Positions 12,282-24,037 of a stretch of DNA of 34,432 nucleotides are shown here, piece by piece. Origin of the DNA: Caballeronia sp. BR6202001591004 (lineage in GTDB: Bacteria > Pseudomonadota > Gammaproteobacteria > Burkholderiales > Burkholderiaceae). Numbering within the stretch: the first letter of the stretch is position 1; each line of letters begins with the position of its first letter. Where the stretch lies: NCBI GenBank assembly GCA_029439525.1, contig JAQFVJ010000005.1, positions 1-34,432 on the forward strand, given 5' to 3'. The notes beneath the pieces were generated by a model. The model was not told the DNA's origin. It did no database searches and was given only the letters and a program-made list of their open reading frames with translations. The translations under genes were made by a program, and so were the position numbers.

Positions 12282-12287
12282 ATTATA
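12282..12287 (-). promoter_or_regulatory. Candidate -10 box of the dap cluster
   Basis: On the minus strand these bases read TATAAT, in a short AT-rich patch (about 12262-12290) within otherwise GC-rich DNA, 88 bp before the dapC start. No good -35 hexamer is seen 16-18 bp further upstream (best is TCTTTT). If real, it would now serve mainly dapD and dapE. Confidence 0.35.
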
Positions 12288-12412
12288 ACGCGCGGCCTCC
12301 GGCTAAAAGAGGCGCGGCAACGGATGCAAGGAAGGACGAAGGATCACATGATTGGCCTCGAAACGGGCGCGATGAAAAATACACGGCGTGGTGCAAAGAC
12401 CGGAGCCGCACG

Positions 12413-13340
12413 ATGAAAGCACGCTCAAGCGACGCACTGCCCACGCTCGCGATCATGTTCAGCGCATCGGTGTGGGGTATGGTCTGGTATCCGTGCGCAT
12501 GCTCGCCGCGATGGGCCTCTCCGGCACGCCCGCCAACGCTACGACCAGCGGCGCAGCATGCCTCTTCATGCTAGCGTGGCGCCGCCGCACGATCCGCACG
12601 ATCACGCCACACTGGCTGCTGATCGCGCTGGGCATCGCGGCGGGCGTAACGAGCATCGGCTTTACGTGGGGCGCGATCCACGGCCAGGTGATGCGCGTGC
12701 TCCTGCTGTTCTATCTGACGCCCGCGTGGATGGGGCGGTGTTCGCGCATTTCATCCTGCGCGATCGGCTCACGCGCGCGGACACCGCGCTGTCGCTCCTC
12801 TTGCTCGCGGGCGCGGTCACACGATGCTCTGGTCGCCGAAGCTCGGCCTGCCGCTGCCCGCTGATCTCGCCGAATGGGCGGGCTTGATGGGCGGCATGGG
12901 CTTCGCGATGAGCAACGTGCTGGTCGCCGGATCTCGCGCGAATTGCCCGCCATGAAGCCGAAAATGCGTACGGCGGTGATCTTCGGCGGCTCGGCAATGG
13001 TCGCCTCGCTCGTCACGCTGTTTGAAGCCGATGCCACGCCGCCCGACGCGGCGCACATCGGCACGGTGGTGTTCATTGTGATCGGGCTGGGCGTCGTGCT
13101 CGCGGTGAAGAACATGATCGTGCAGATCGGGCTGGCGCGCGTGCTGGCCAATCGCGCATCGATCATCATGCTGTTCGATCTGGTCGTGACGGCGCTGTCG
13201 TCGTGACTGTTCGCAGGCGAAGTGCATGGTCCGCGCGAATGGGCGGCGCGTGCATCGTCGCGGCGGGCGTGCTGTCGGCGTGCGTGCATCGGCAGATGGC
13301 GGTGCACGCGCCCGATGCGGCGGCATCGTCAACGACAGTG
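12413..13340 (+). pseudogene. EamA/DMT family transporter (decayed)
   Basis: Ten-helix drug/metabolite transporters of the inner membrane. The ancestral start ATG at 12413 follows GGAG at 12402-12405 and gives MKARSSDALPTLAIMFSASV. Hydrophobic helices are then read in alternating frames: WLLIALGIAAGVTSIGFTWG, VMRVLLLFYLTPAWM, FAHFILRDRL (an EamA-repeat hallmark), MGGMGFAMSNVLV, AVIFGGSAMVASLVTLFEAD, VVFIVIGLGVVLAVKNMIVQ and NRASIIMLFDLVVTALSS. A TGG-to-TGA nonsense change is at 13204-13206, just before LFAGEV. Indels lie near 12493, 12732, 12820, 12930 and 13243. The 3' end is uncertain. It is divergent from dapC with 218 bp between them. Confidence 0.82.
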
Positions 13341-13357
13341 GGCGATAGATATACCGC

Positions 13358-13393
13358 ACGACGCGTCAGACGAGTTCCGGAACGACGCGTCTG
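13358..13393. repeat. Direct and inverted repeat before smc
   Basis: ACGACGCGTC occurs at 13358-13367 and again at 13382-13391. The same segment also forms a dyad: arms CAGACG (13367-13372) and CGTCTG (13388-13393) around a central GTTCCGGAAC palindrome. It lies in the 236-bp space between the EamA remnant and smc, and could be a binding site or a transcript-end structure. No T-run follows. The rest of this gap shows nothing convincing. Confidence 0.45.
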
Positions 13394-13576
13394 CAAGCAA
13401 AAAGAAAACGAGACGCGCGATGGTATGATTGAGTCCACTTCGCAAGGGCGGGCCCGGTACTGACAAACCCACGGGCAAACCCATATGCGTCACAAGCGAC
13501 GAATACGATCGACGGGCCGCGTTGCGGTTTGTCTGCTATTCATCCTTTGTAATTCACTTCCAACAGCGATATCGCC

Positions 13577-16500
13577 GTGCGGTTGACCTCGATAAAACTC
13601 GCTGGTTTCAAGTCCTTCGTCGATCCCACCCATTTCCAGGTTCCCGGACAGCTCGTCGGCGTCGTTGGACCGAACGGATGCGGCAAGTCCAACATCATCG
13701 ATGCCGTGCGCTGGGTGCTCGGCGAATCGCGCGCCTCGGAGCTGCGCGGCGAGTCGATGCAGGACGTGATCTTCAATGGCTCGACCGCGCGCAAGTCCGG
13801 CAGCCGCGCGAGCGTGGAACTGATCTTCGACAACTCGGACGGACGCGCCGCCGGCCAGTGGAGCGCATACGGCGAAATCGCCGTGAAGCGCGTGCTGATG
13901 CGCGACGGCACTTCCAGCTACTACATCAACAATTTGCCCGCACGACGCCGCGACATTCAGGACATCTTCCTCGGCACGGGTCTCGGCCCGCGCGCGTACG
14001 CGATCATCGGACAGGGCATGATCGCGCGGATCATCGAGGCGAAGCCGGAAGAACTGCGCGTGTTCCTCGAAGAAGCTGCTGGCGTGTCGAAGTACAAGGA
14101 ACGCCGCCGCGAAACGGAGAACCGTCTGCACGACACGCGCGAGAACCTGACGCGCGTCGAGGACATCATCCGCGAGCTGTCGACGAATCTGGAGAAGCTC
14201 GAAGCGCAGGCGATCGTCGCGACGAAGTACAAGGACTTGCAGGCGGAAGGCGAAGAGAAGCAGCGTCTGCTGTGGTTGTTACGCAAGAACGAAGCCGGTA
14301 ACGAAGCCGAGCGTCAGCAATGCGCGATCCGCGAGGCGCAGGTCGAACTCGAAGCGCAGACCGCACGTCTGCGTGAAGTCGAAGCGCAACTGGAAACGCT
14401 GCGCGTGGCGCACTACAGCGCCAGCGACGCGATGCAGGGCGCGCAAGGTGCGCTGTACGAAGCCAACGCGGAAGTGAGCCGGCTGGAAGCGGAGCTCCGC
14501 TTCATCGTCGAATCGCGCAATCGCGTGCAGGCGCAGATCGCCGCGCTTACCGCGCAGCGCGAGCAATGGCAGATGCAGGCGCAGAAGGCGCGCGACGAAA
14601 TCGAAACCGCGTCCGAGGCGCTGGCCGAAGGCGAAGAAAAAGCCGCTATCGCGCAGGAAAACGCCGCCGCGAAACATGACGCGCTGCCCGCGCTTGAAGC
14701 CCGTTTCCGCGACGCGCAGACCCAACTGAACGAGCAGCGCGCGGGCATCGCGCAGGCCGAGCAAGCGCTCAAGCTCGAAGCGGCGCATCAGCGCAACGCG
14801 GATCAGCAGCTTCAACAATTGCAGCAGCGTCAGGACCGCCTGAAGAACGAAGCGGGCGGCCTGGACGCGCCCGACGAAGCGCAACTCGAAGAACTGCACA
14901 TGCAGTTGGCCGAGCACGAAGAGGTTCTGCGCGAGGCGCAAGCGCGCCTGTCGGATGCGCAGGAAACCGTGCCGCGCCTCGATTCGGAGCGCCGCGCGGC
15001 TCAGGATCGCATGCAGAAGGAAAGCGCGCAGATCCATCAGCTTGAAGCGCGTCTCGCCGCGCTCAGGCAGCTTCAGGAAAGTGTGCAGACCGAAGGCAAG
15101 ATCCAGCAGTGGCTCGACAAGCACGAACTCGGCGCGCTGCCGCGTCTGTGGAAAAAGCTGCATGTCGAGACGGGCTGGGAAGCGGCACTCGAATCCGCAC
15201 TGCGCGAACGGCTCGCCGCGCTCGAAGTGTCGAATCTGGACTGGGTGAAGGCCTTCGCGACCGATGCGCCCCCCGCCAAGCTCGCGTTCTATTCACCGCC
15301 TGTCGCGGGCAAGCCAGTCGAGGCGCCGCAAGGCCTGCGCACGCTGCTGTCGCTGGTGCGCATCGACGATCCGGGCCTGCGCGCGGTGCTCAACGAATGG
15401 CTCGGCAACACCTTCGTCGCTGACGATGTCGCGCAGGCGCTGGCATCGCGCAATCAGTTGCCGGATGGCGCGTGCTTCGTCGTCAAGGCGGGGCATATCG
15501 TGACGCGCGTCGGCGTGCAGTTGTATGCATCGGACTCCGAGCAATCCGGCATGCTCGCGCGGGCGCAGGAAATCGAGAATCTGGCGAAGCAGGTGCGCGC
15601 ACAGGCGCTGCTGTCCGACGAAGCCAAGGCCAACGCCGTGCGCGCGGACGCCGCGCACACGCAGGCATCGCAGACACTCGCCGATGCCCGCGCCGCCGCC
15701 GAGCGCGCGATGCAACGCGTCCACGCGCTGCAAATGGACGTGCTCAAGCTCGCGCAGGCGCACGAGCGCTACACGCAACGCAATACGCAGATCGGCGAGG
15801 AACTCGAAGAGATCGCCGCGCAGGTCGAGGAACAACGCGCGCTGCGCGCCGAGTCGGAAGCCGCGTTCGAGCGTCACGACGGCGAAATCGCGCAATTGCA
15901 GGCGCGCTTCGAAGACGATCAGCTTGCGTTCGAATCGCTCGACGAGGAACTGACCGCTGCGCGTCACGAACTGCGCGAACTCGAACGCGCTGCCAGCGAC
16001 GCGAACTTCGCCACACGCGGGCTTGCCGCGAAGATCGAAGAGTACAAGCGCAATATCGAAACGGCGCACGATCAAAGCGAGCAGATCGCCGCCACGCTCG
16101 AAGACGCGCGCGCCGAACTCGAAACCATCAACGAGCAGACCGCGCAAACTGGTTTGCAGGACGCGCTCGAAGTGCGCGGCGCGCGCGAGGAAGCGCTGCA
16201 TGCGGCGCGTATCGAACTCGACGATCTGACGGCGCGTCTGCGTCAGGCCGACGAGCAGCGTCTGACGGCGGAGCGCTCGCTGCAACCGTTGCGCGATCGC
16301 ATCAACGAATTGCAGTTGAAGGAGCAGGCGGCGCGCATCAGTGGCGAACAGTTCGTTGAACAGTTGCAGGCGGCGGGTGTCGACGAGGCCGAACTTCAGG
16401 CCAAGCTCACGCCGGACATGAAGCCTTTGTACTTGCAAGGCGAAGTCACGCGCCTGAACAACGCGATCACCGCGCTCGGTCCGGTCAACATGGCCGCGGT

Positions 16501-17092
16501 GGAAGAACTCGCGGCGGCGATCAAGCGCAAGCATTTCCTCGATGCGCAATCGGCGGATCTGAACGGCGCCATCGACACGCTGGAAGATGCGATCCAGAAG
16601 ATCGATCAGGAAACGCGCGCGCTGCTGCAAGGCACTTTCGACGAAGTGAACCGACACTTCGGCGAACTGTTCCCGCAACTGTTCGGCGGTGGCCAGGCCA
16701 AGCTCATCATGACCGGCGACGAAATTCTTGATGCCGGCGTTCAGGTGATGGCGCAGCCGCCCGGCAAGAAGAATTCGACCATCCATCTGCTATCGGGCGG
16801 CGAGAAAGCGCTGACGGCCACGGCGCTGGTGTTCGCGATGTTCCAGTTGAATCCCGCGCCATTCTGTCTGTTGGACGAGGTGGACGCGCCGCTGGACGAC
16901 GCCAACACCGAGCGCTTCGCCAACCTCGTGCGCGCGATGGCGGCGAAGACGCAGTTCCTGTTCATCTCGCACAACAAGATCGCGATGGAAATGGCGCAGC
17001 AACTGATCGGCGTGACGATGCAGGAGCAGGGCGTGTCGCGCATCGTCGCCGTGGACATGGAATCGGCGGCGGGTTTTGCCCAGAATGATTGA
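13577..17092 (+). CDS. smc: Chromosome segregation protein SMC
   Basis: Condensin-type ATPase that compacts and segregates the chromosome with ScpA/ScpB. I place the start at GTG 13577, giving (M)RLTSIKLAGFKSFVDPTHF, the standard proteobacterial N-terminus. The product is 1171 aa, full length. Walker A GPNGCGKS is at residues 31-38. Long charged coiled coils run from about 165 to 500 and 665 to 1010, with a globular hinge between (about 510-660). The ABC signature LSGGEKALTA lies near 1072, followed by Walker B LLDEVDAPLDDANTERF near 1098. Not one indel or stop occurs in 3.5 kb. This is the strongest internal evidence that the lesions elsewhere are genuine rather than poor sequence. Confidence 0.98.
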   Translation: MRLTSIKLAGFKSFVDPTHFQVPGQLVGVVGPNGCGKSNIIDAVRWVLGESRASELRGESMQDVIFNGSTARKSGSRASVELIFDNSDGRAAGQWSAYGEIAVKRVLMRDGTSSYYINNLPARRRDIQDIFLGTGLGPRAYAIIGQGMIARIIEAKPEELRVFLEEAAGVSKYKERRRETENRLHDTRENLTRVEDIIRELSTNLEKLEAQAIVATKYKDLQAEGEEKQRLLWLLRKNEAGNEAERQQCAIREAQVELEAQTARLREVEAQLETLRVAHYSASDAMQGAQGALYEANAEVSRLEAELRFIVESRNRVQAQIAALTAQREQWQMQAQKARDEIETASEALAEGEEKAAIAQENAAAKHDALPALEARFRDAQTQLNEQRAGIAQAEQALKLEAAHQRNADQQLQQLQQRQDRLKNEAGGLDAPDEAQLEELHMQLAEHEEVLREAQARLSDAQETVPRLDSERRAAQDRMQKESAQIHQLEARLAALRQLQESVQTEGKIQQWLDKHELGALPRLWKKLHVETGWEAALESALRERLAALEVSNLDWVKAFATDAPPAKLAFYSPPVAGKPVEAPQGLRTLLSLVRIDDPGLRAVLNEWLGNTFVADDVAQALASRNQLPDGACFVVKAGHIVTRVGVQLYASDSEQSGMLARAQEIENLAKQVRAQALLSDEAKANAVRADAAHTQASQTLADARAAAERAMQRVHALQMDVLKLAQAHERYTQRNTQIGEELEEIAAQVEEQRALRAESEAAFERHDGEIAQLQARFEDDQLAFESLDEELTAARHELRELERAASDANFATRGLAAKIEEYKRNIETAHDQSEQIAATLEDARAELETINEQTAQTGLQDALEVRGAREEALHAARIELDDLTARLRQADEQRLTAERSLQPLRDRINELQLKEQAARISGEQFVEQLQAAGVDEAELQAKLTPDMKPLYLQGEVTRLNNAITALGPVNMAAVEELAAAIKRKHFLDAQSADLNGAIDTLEDAIQKIDQETRALLQGTFDEVNRHFGELFPQLFGGGQAKLIMTGDEILDAGVQVMAQPPGKKNSTIHLLSGGEKALTATALVFAMFQLNPAPFCLLDEVDAPLDDANTERFANLVRAMAAKTQFLFISHNKIAMEMAQQLIGVTMQEQGVSRIVAVDMESAAGFAQND

Positions 17093-17276
17093 AATCGCTG
17101 GATAAGCTTTACGCAGTACGACGTATGAGTGGACGGCCGGACAGCGTTCCGGCCAGTGGCTGCGCAGGCGGCGGAGTGGCGCGCATCGAACAGGCGACGG
17201 CGAGACGGCCGGCACGCGGCGGTGGCACGCGACAGATCGCGCGGCGCGGCATAACCCCGAAGAATATGGAGCGTGC

Positions 17277-18530
17277 ATGGACGAGTTGACACTCGGTTTG
17301 ATCGGAGCGGGTGCCGTGGTGGTCGGCGGCGTGGTGGTCTACAACGCATGGCAAAGCGCGAAGGTGCGACGCAAGATGCCGCGCCCGATGCCGGACGAGG
17401 CCGCCGATGCGCTCGCGCGTCAGGATGGCGCCGACGGGCAGACGCATTTCATCGAGCCGGTGCGTCAGCCGCGTCCGGCAGGCGGTGATGACAATCGCGA
17501 TGGCCGTGAATCGCACGTGGAGCCGAGCTTCGGTGCGACGAGTGTGTCGCCGGTTGCGCCCGCCGACATCGCGCTCGACTTGCAGGCCGAGGCCACGTCC
17601 GCCAACGGTGAATCGGAGGAGACTGAACGTGCCGAACGCGGCGCCGAGCGAGTCGAAAACGACCGTAACGAACCGCTGATGCCCGCCGCGACCACCGTTT
17701 CGTCGGTCTCGCCCGCAGCGGTGGATCGCCGCATCGATTGCGTCGTGCCGATCCGCCTCGCCGGCGTGATTGCCGGCGACCGCGTGATTCCGCTCGCGCA
17801 GAAGCTGCGCCGTGCGGGCACCAAGCCCGTGACGATCGAAGGCAAGCCGGAAGGCGAGAGCACCTGGGAAGTGCCGCGTCCGGGCGCGCGTTATGACGAG
17901 CTGCGCGCCGCCGCGCAACTCGCGAATCGCAGCGGCCCGCTCAACGAGCTCGAGTTTTCCGAATTCGTGACCGGCGTGCAGCGTCTGGCCGATGCCATCG
18001 ACGGCTCGCCCGAATTCCCCGACATGATGGAAACCGTTGGCATGGCGCGCGAACTCGACGGCTTTGCCGCGCAATGCGACGCGCAACTGTCGATCAACGT
18101 GCTGTCCGACGGCGCGCCGTGGTCCGCCAACTACGTGCAGGCGATGGCGTCGCAGGACGACTTGCTACTGTCGCGCGACGGCACGCGATTCGTCAAGCTC
18201 GACGCGAAGCAGAATCCCGTGTTCATGCTCCAGTTCGGCGACACCAATTTCCTGCGCGACGACCTTACTTACAAGGGCGGCCAGATGATTACGCTGGTGC
18301 TCGATGTTCCCGTCGCCGACGAAGACATCCTGCCGTTCCGGCTGATGTGCGATTACGCCAAGTCGTTGTCCGAGCGCATCGGCGCGCGCGTGGTGGACGA
18401 TCAGCGCCGCCCGCTACCCGAATTGGGGCTGCTCGCCATCGAAAAGCAACTGATGACACTTTATACCAAGCTAGAGCAGGCGGGCATGCCGGCCGGCTCG
18501 CCCGCGACGCACCGTCTGTTCAGCCAGTGA
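17277..18530 (+). CDS. zipA: Cell division protein ZipA
   Basis: Inner-membrane bitopic protein that tethers FtsZ to the division site. The start ATG at 17277 follows GGAG (17267-17270) with 6-bp spacing. The 417-aa protein has an N-terminal transmembrane helix (LTLGLIGAGAVVVGGVVVYN, residues about 4-23) and a long variable acidic and proline-containing linker (about 25-160). The C-terminal FtsZ-binding domain (about 230-410) includes FMLQFGDTNFLRDDLTYKGG and FRLMCDYAKSLSERIGARVV. It follows smc by 184 bp with no gene between them, and is followed by a strong terminator. The smc-zipA-ligA order is one I recognise from betaproteobacteria. Intact. Confidence 0.94.
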   Translation: MDELTLGLIGAGAVVVGGVVVYNAWQSAKVRRKMPRPMPDEAADALARQDGADGQTHFIEPVRQPRPAGGDDNRDGRESHVEPSFGATSVSPVAPADIALDLQAEATSANGESEETERAERGAERVENDRNEPLMPAATTVSSVSPAAVDRRIDCVVPIRLAGVIAGDRVIPLAQKLRRAGTKPVTIEGKPEGESTWEVPRPGARYDELRAAAQLANRSGPLNELEFSEFVTGVQRLADAIDGSPEFPDMMETVGMARELDGFAAQCDAQLSINVLSDGAPWSANYVQAMASQDDLLLSRDGTRFVKLDAKQNPVFMLQFGDTNFLRDDLTYKGGQMITLVLDVPVADEDILPFRLMCDYAKSLSERIGARVVDDQRRPLPELGLLAIEKQLMTLYTKLEQAGMPAGSPATHRLFSQ

Positions 18531-18585
18531 TCCGATCGATGTGCGCTGTGAAATACGGCGCGCATCGAAGCTGGATGCAAGACGG

Positions 18586-18614
18586 AAAGCGCCCCAGCCG
18601 GGGCGTTTTCTTTT
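18586..18614 (+). terminator. Intrinsic terminator after zipA
   Basis: A GC stem CGCCCC / GGGGCG with a 4-base loop is extended at its base by A-T pairs and followed by TTTTCTTTT. It lies 55 bp after the zipA stop, a textbook rho-independent terminator separating the smc-zipA unit from ligA-def. Confidence 0.9.
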
Positions 18615-18664
18615 GCGCGCGTTGCGCCGCATGCCGGCGCGCTTAGGCCGTTCGGCCGATGCCA

Positions 18665-18716
18665 CGATTTACCGATCTTCTGAGACAATCAAACGGTCGA
18701 TTGACCGATTTACCGA
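18665..18716. repeat. Direct repeats and dyad upstream of ligA
   Basis: CGATTTACCGA occurs at 18665-18675 and 18706-18716, 41 bp apart (about four helical turns). Between and overlapping them is a short dyad, CGGTC-GATT-GACCG (18694-18707). This is 23 bp before the ligA start, in its probable promoter or leader, and could be an operator. No clear -10/-35 pair was found. Confidence 0.4.
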
Positions 18717-18732
18717 ACTCATTCGAAAATAA

Positions 18733-21350
<2,618 letters not shown>

Positions 21351-21377
21351 CGCGCGCACACGCCGTGGTTGGAATCG

Positions 21378-21409
21378 AAAGCCGCTCCTCGTGAGGTGGC
21401 TTTTTCTTT
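21378..21409 (+). terminator. Intrinsic terminator after def
   Basis: A stem with AAAGCC / GGCTTT at the base and CCTC / GAGG near the tip, with a small internal loop, is followed by TTTTTCTTT. It begins about 28 bp after the def stop and ends the ligA-def unit. Confidence 0.8.
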
Positions 21410-21410
21410 G

Positions 21411-21647
21411 CGGGTTCCAAGCGAGTGTTTTCGGGCTGCCGTTGATGTCGGCGGAATAGAGCGACATGCTCGGGATTCGCGGATGCCTGCAGGCGTCCAT
21501 CGGGCAAACGGGCGATGACGATCTCGCCGACGCCCGGGCTCATCACGACTACTTCGTCGCGCAGGGCGAGCAGGGCTTCGAGCCGTCGCCGGCCGCTCAC
21601 GATCTCCGACCGGTTCCCGTCTCACGAACGATGATCTCAACTGACAT
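21411..21647 (-). pseudogene. Small ParB-like domain protein (frameshifted)
   Basis: A minus-strand gene start is well supported at ATG 21647: GAGGAG at 21655-21660 is an excellent Shine-Dalgarno. The protein opens MSVEIIVRETGTGR. One base appears lost near 21602, and the adjacent frame continues EIVSGRRRLEALLALRDEVV and VMSPGVGEIVIARLPDGRLQ. The stretch GR-x-EIVSGRRRLEAL followed by V-V resembles the core of ParB/Srx-type domains (GxYEIVxGxRRxxAA...VPV); this is similarity by eye. About 80 residues are readable. The last frame runs through the def terminator into def, so the real end is probably near 21411 and has been lost or shifted. Function unknown. Confidence 0.5.
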
Positions 21648-21670
21648 GGTGCTTCTCCTCGATGCCGTGA

Positions 21671-21922
21671 TTGCTGTGGGAGCATGTGACGCGGCCCGAG
21701 TTCACGGTGCGTTTTCAAGTGGGAGCCGGGCAGCATCGCGTTCTGGGACAACCGCGCGACCGCCCATCTTGCGCCGTCCGATATCTTCGATCTCGAATTC
21801 GACCGGCAGCTCTACCTCGCACGACGCTCGTCAGCGATGTGCCGTACGGACCGGACGGGCAGCGATCGATGGCGCTCGAAGGCTCGCCCGTGGGCGCGGC
21901 GGCCGCCACAGCTCTGAATTAA
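21671..21922 (+). pseudogene. TauD/TfdA dioxygenase, 3' remnant
   Basis: Only about 85 codons remain of an Fe(II)/2-oxoglutarate-dependent dioxygenase that normally has 280-300. The N-terminal two-thirds, with the HxD metal motif, is absent. The remaining part reads LWEHVTRPEFTVRF, then after a shift SIAFWDNRATAHLAPSDIFD, LEFDRQLYR, and finally TTLVSDVPYGPDGQRSMALE to a TAA at 21920-21922. The conserved WDNRxTxH histidine (third iron ligand) and the 2-oxoglutarate-binding arginine region are recognisable. At least two indels are present as well as the 5' truncation. The breakpoint is close to 21665, next to the ribosome-binding site of the divergent ParB-like gene. The taurine gene itself cannot be distinguished from related sulfonate dioxygenases. 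Confidence 0.75.
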
Positions 21923-21988
21923 CGATGTAACGGTGGTTCGTGGCGCTTACAATGCGTTCCATTCACGACGCGCCACGACATCTACCGC

Positions 21989-22605
21989 ATGAGCACGCGC
22001 ACCAGCACCCGGCAAAAGCCCTTTCGTCCCCGCAAGTCTCCGACGCAATCGCGTTCGGAGGACACGGTCGCCTCGATCCATCGAAGCCGCCGCGTAAGTG
22101 CTCCAAACCCGAGGCTTCGAAGGCTTCAACACGAATGCGGTGGCCGAGCGCGCGGGCGTGACCATCGGATCGCTCTATCAATACTTTTCGGGCAAGGACG
22201 CGCTGACCGTCGCGCTGATTCCCCGCGAAGCAAAACGCTTTCATGACGATGCGGCCATCGCGCTCTCGAAGCGAAGCGGCAAGGCCGCGCTCGAATATTT
22301 GATCGGCGCATCGGTGCGGCAGCGTTGCAGCGTCCGATGCTTGCGCGCCTGCTCGATGTCGAGGAAGGCCGTCCCGACGTGCAGCGCGAAGTCGATACAT
22401 CGGCGATGCAAGCGCTCGCGGTGACTATCATCGGCCGCGCGGCGCCGCGTCATCCTTCGCCGCAAGTCGCCGCCAACGATCTGTTCGCGATCATGCGCGG
22501 TATGGTCGATGCCGCTGTCGAACGCGGCGAGCGCGATCTCGACGACCTCGAACGGCGCGTGCGCGCGGCCGTATTCGGCACCTGGCGCGCACCGGCAAGC
22601 CCTGA
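21989..22605 (+). pseudogene. TetR/AcrR family regulator (decayed)
   Basis: A ligand-responsive repressor. The ancestral start ATG at 21989 gives MSTRTSTRQKPFRPRKSPTQ, a basic tail. The DNA-binding domain is then read in another frame as VLQTRGFEGFNTNAVAERAG followed by VTIGSLYQYFSGKDAL, the classic TetR helix-turn-helix. The effector domain continues ALEYLIGASVRQ, LARLLDVEEGRPDVQREVD and LFAIMRGMVDAAVERGERD. Lesions: an extra C near 22079, an in-phase TAA at about 22095 just before VLQ, an indel near 22320, and a base lost near 22577 that removes the natural ending before TGA 22603-22605. Its target is unknown; the next gene downstream is the VOC protein. Confidence 0.85.
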
Positions 22606-22784
22606 AAATGCGAGCACGCGCGGAGAGACAATCCTCGCGCATGCACCCCATCATCAGGCAAGGGCTTTTCCATCGATTTCAGCGCGGCGGGAACGCGAGT
22701 TTCGAATGTGAGCTTTTGCTCTTATTCTGTCTTCGTCGAGCGGAACGGCATGGTGCCACTGTTATTCATTGAGTGAGAACGACG

Positions 22785-23194
22785 ATGACCGAAACGATCC
22801 AGACTATGAAGCTCAACCATCTGAGCTTTCCTTCCTCGGACACGAGCGCGACCGCGCATTTCTTCGAGCGCTATCTGGGCTTTACCATCTCGGGCACGTG
22901 GGAGAAGTGTTTCATTCTCAAGCGTCCCGGCTTCGACGTGGTGATCGATCACGTCGATGGCGACGTGCCGCAATGGCCTACGAACTTTCATGTGGGCTTC
23001 GAATTGCCGAGCCTCGATGCGGTTCAGGAACTGTATGCCCGCTTCAAGGCGGAAGGTGTCGCGATGAAAACCGGCGTCTTCAACAACGGACGCGGTTCGC
23101 GCTTTTTTTTTGCCGTGCGCCGGGCGGCGTGATGTTCGAAATGAACACGCGCTCGGATGTGGCGCCGGAGTATCGCGGTACGTTCGACAACTGA
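22785..23194 (+). pseudogene. VOC/glyoxalase family protein, homopolymer frameshift
   Basis: A single vicinal-oxygen-chelate domain of about 130 aa. From ATG 22785 it reads MTETIQTMKLNHLSFPSSDT, with His in the first metal-ligand strand (LNHLSF), then FFERYLGFTISGTWEKCFIL and NFHVGFELPSLDAVQELYAR. The frame is open to a run of nine T at 23103-23111. After the run the protein continues in a different frame as RAPGGVMFEMNTRSDVAPEY to TGA 23192-23194. The MFE glutamate, usually a metal ligand, lies beyond the shift. There is only this one lesion, so this is among the youngest pseudogenes here. Slippage at the T-run could restore some full-length product. Substrate unknown. Confidence 0.82.
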
Positions 23195-23219
23195 GTGTCG
23201 TCAATCAATGATTGAAGGC

Positions 23220-23254
23220 GCGCGCGAACGACCGCCGCTTGATCGTTCGCGCGC
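23220..23254. terminator. Strong hairpin between convergent genes
   Basis: Perfect 12-bp arms GCGCGCGAACGA (23220-23231) and TCGTTCGCGCGC (23243-23254) flank an 11-base loop. It sits between the VOC stop (23194) and the GST stop (23261), where a bidirectional transcript end is expected. There is no T-run, so this is a terminator-like hairpin by position, not a classical one. Confidence 0.6.
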
Positions 23255-23260
23255 CTCGCG

Positions 23261-23845
23261 TTATTCCAGCCCTTCGTGCTCGAACGTGAGCTTCACCGCA
23301 GGCCGTTCGCGCACGCGATCATAAAAACTCTGCAGCTTCGGCGGCATCTCGACGCCCATTTTCTTCGCCCACGTCAGCATGGTGAAGAGGTACGCATCTG
23401 CGACGCTCATCTTGTCGCCGAACAGATAGTCGCCCTGCATCATTCCTTCGATCAGCGCGAAACGCTGGCTGATTTTCTCGCGCGCCGCCGTCGCTTCAGC
23501 GTCCGACGACGGGCGAAACACGTGGCTGAACTGCTTGTGAATCTCGGTCGAGATGAACGCAAGCATCTGCAACAGACGCAGGCCATCGGCATCGTCGGCG
23601 GGCGCGAGTTGCGGCGCCTGCTTGGCGATCCAGCTCAGAATCGCGATGTTCTCCGTGATGCGCCGTCCATCGTCCAACTCGACGACGGGCACGTAGCTCT
23701 TCGGATTGATTTCGTCGAATTTCTGACCGCTTTCGGTGACCTTGTTCTTAAGATCTACCTTCACGCGATCGAAATCCATGTCTGCTTCGTGCATGGCGAT
23801 GTGGTCGGCGAGACTGCAAGCGCCGGGCGCGTAATAGAGCTTCAT
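23261..23845 (-). CDS. Glutathione S-transferase, beta-class-like
   Basis: Conjugates glutathione to electrophiles or acts as a disulfide/peroxide reductase in the cytosol. The 194-aa protein starts at ATG 23845 with AAGGAGA upstream. The N-terminal thioredoxin fold includes MKLYYAPGACSLADHIAMHE; Cys10 is the beta-class active-site cysteine. SYVPVVELDDGRRITENIAI carries the cis-proline and the E-N/S glutathione-binding pair. The helical C-terminal domain ends with a motif rich in conserved aspartate (MSVADAYLFTMLTWAKKM). Intact, although both flanking genes are broken. One of only two open genes between 21.4 and 34.4 kb. Confidence 0.93.
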   Translation of the reverse strand: MKLYYAPGACSLADHIAMHEADMDFDRVKVDLKNKVTESGQKFDEINPKSYVPVVELDDGRRITENIAILSWIAKQAPQLAPADDADGLRLLQMLAFISTEIHKQFSHVFRPSSDAEATAAREKISQRFALIEGMMQGDYLFGDKMSVADAYLFTMLTWAKKMGVEMPPKLQSFYDRVRERPAVKLTFEHEGLE

Positions 23846-24037
23846 GATCCGTGTCTCCTTGACGAACGTAGATAAAACAAAGCCGCCTTGTCCGCGCGGC
23901 TTGGGCGAAAGTGCTGCTCGGCGAGCAATGGCCGTGCCGTTCGGCGCGATACGTCAGGCATCGCGCTTGCGGTCGCGTCGATGCTAGCGTGTGATGCTGT
24001 TCCGCACAACATACGTGCATCGCAACGGAACATCGAC

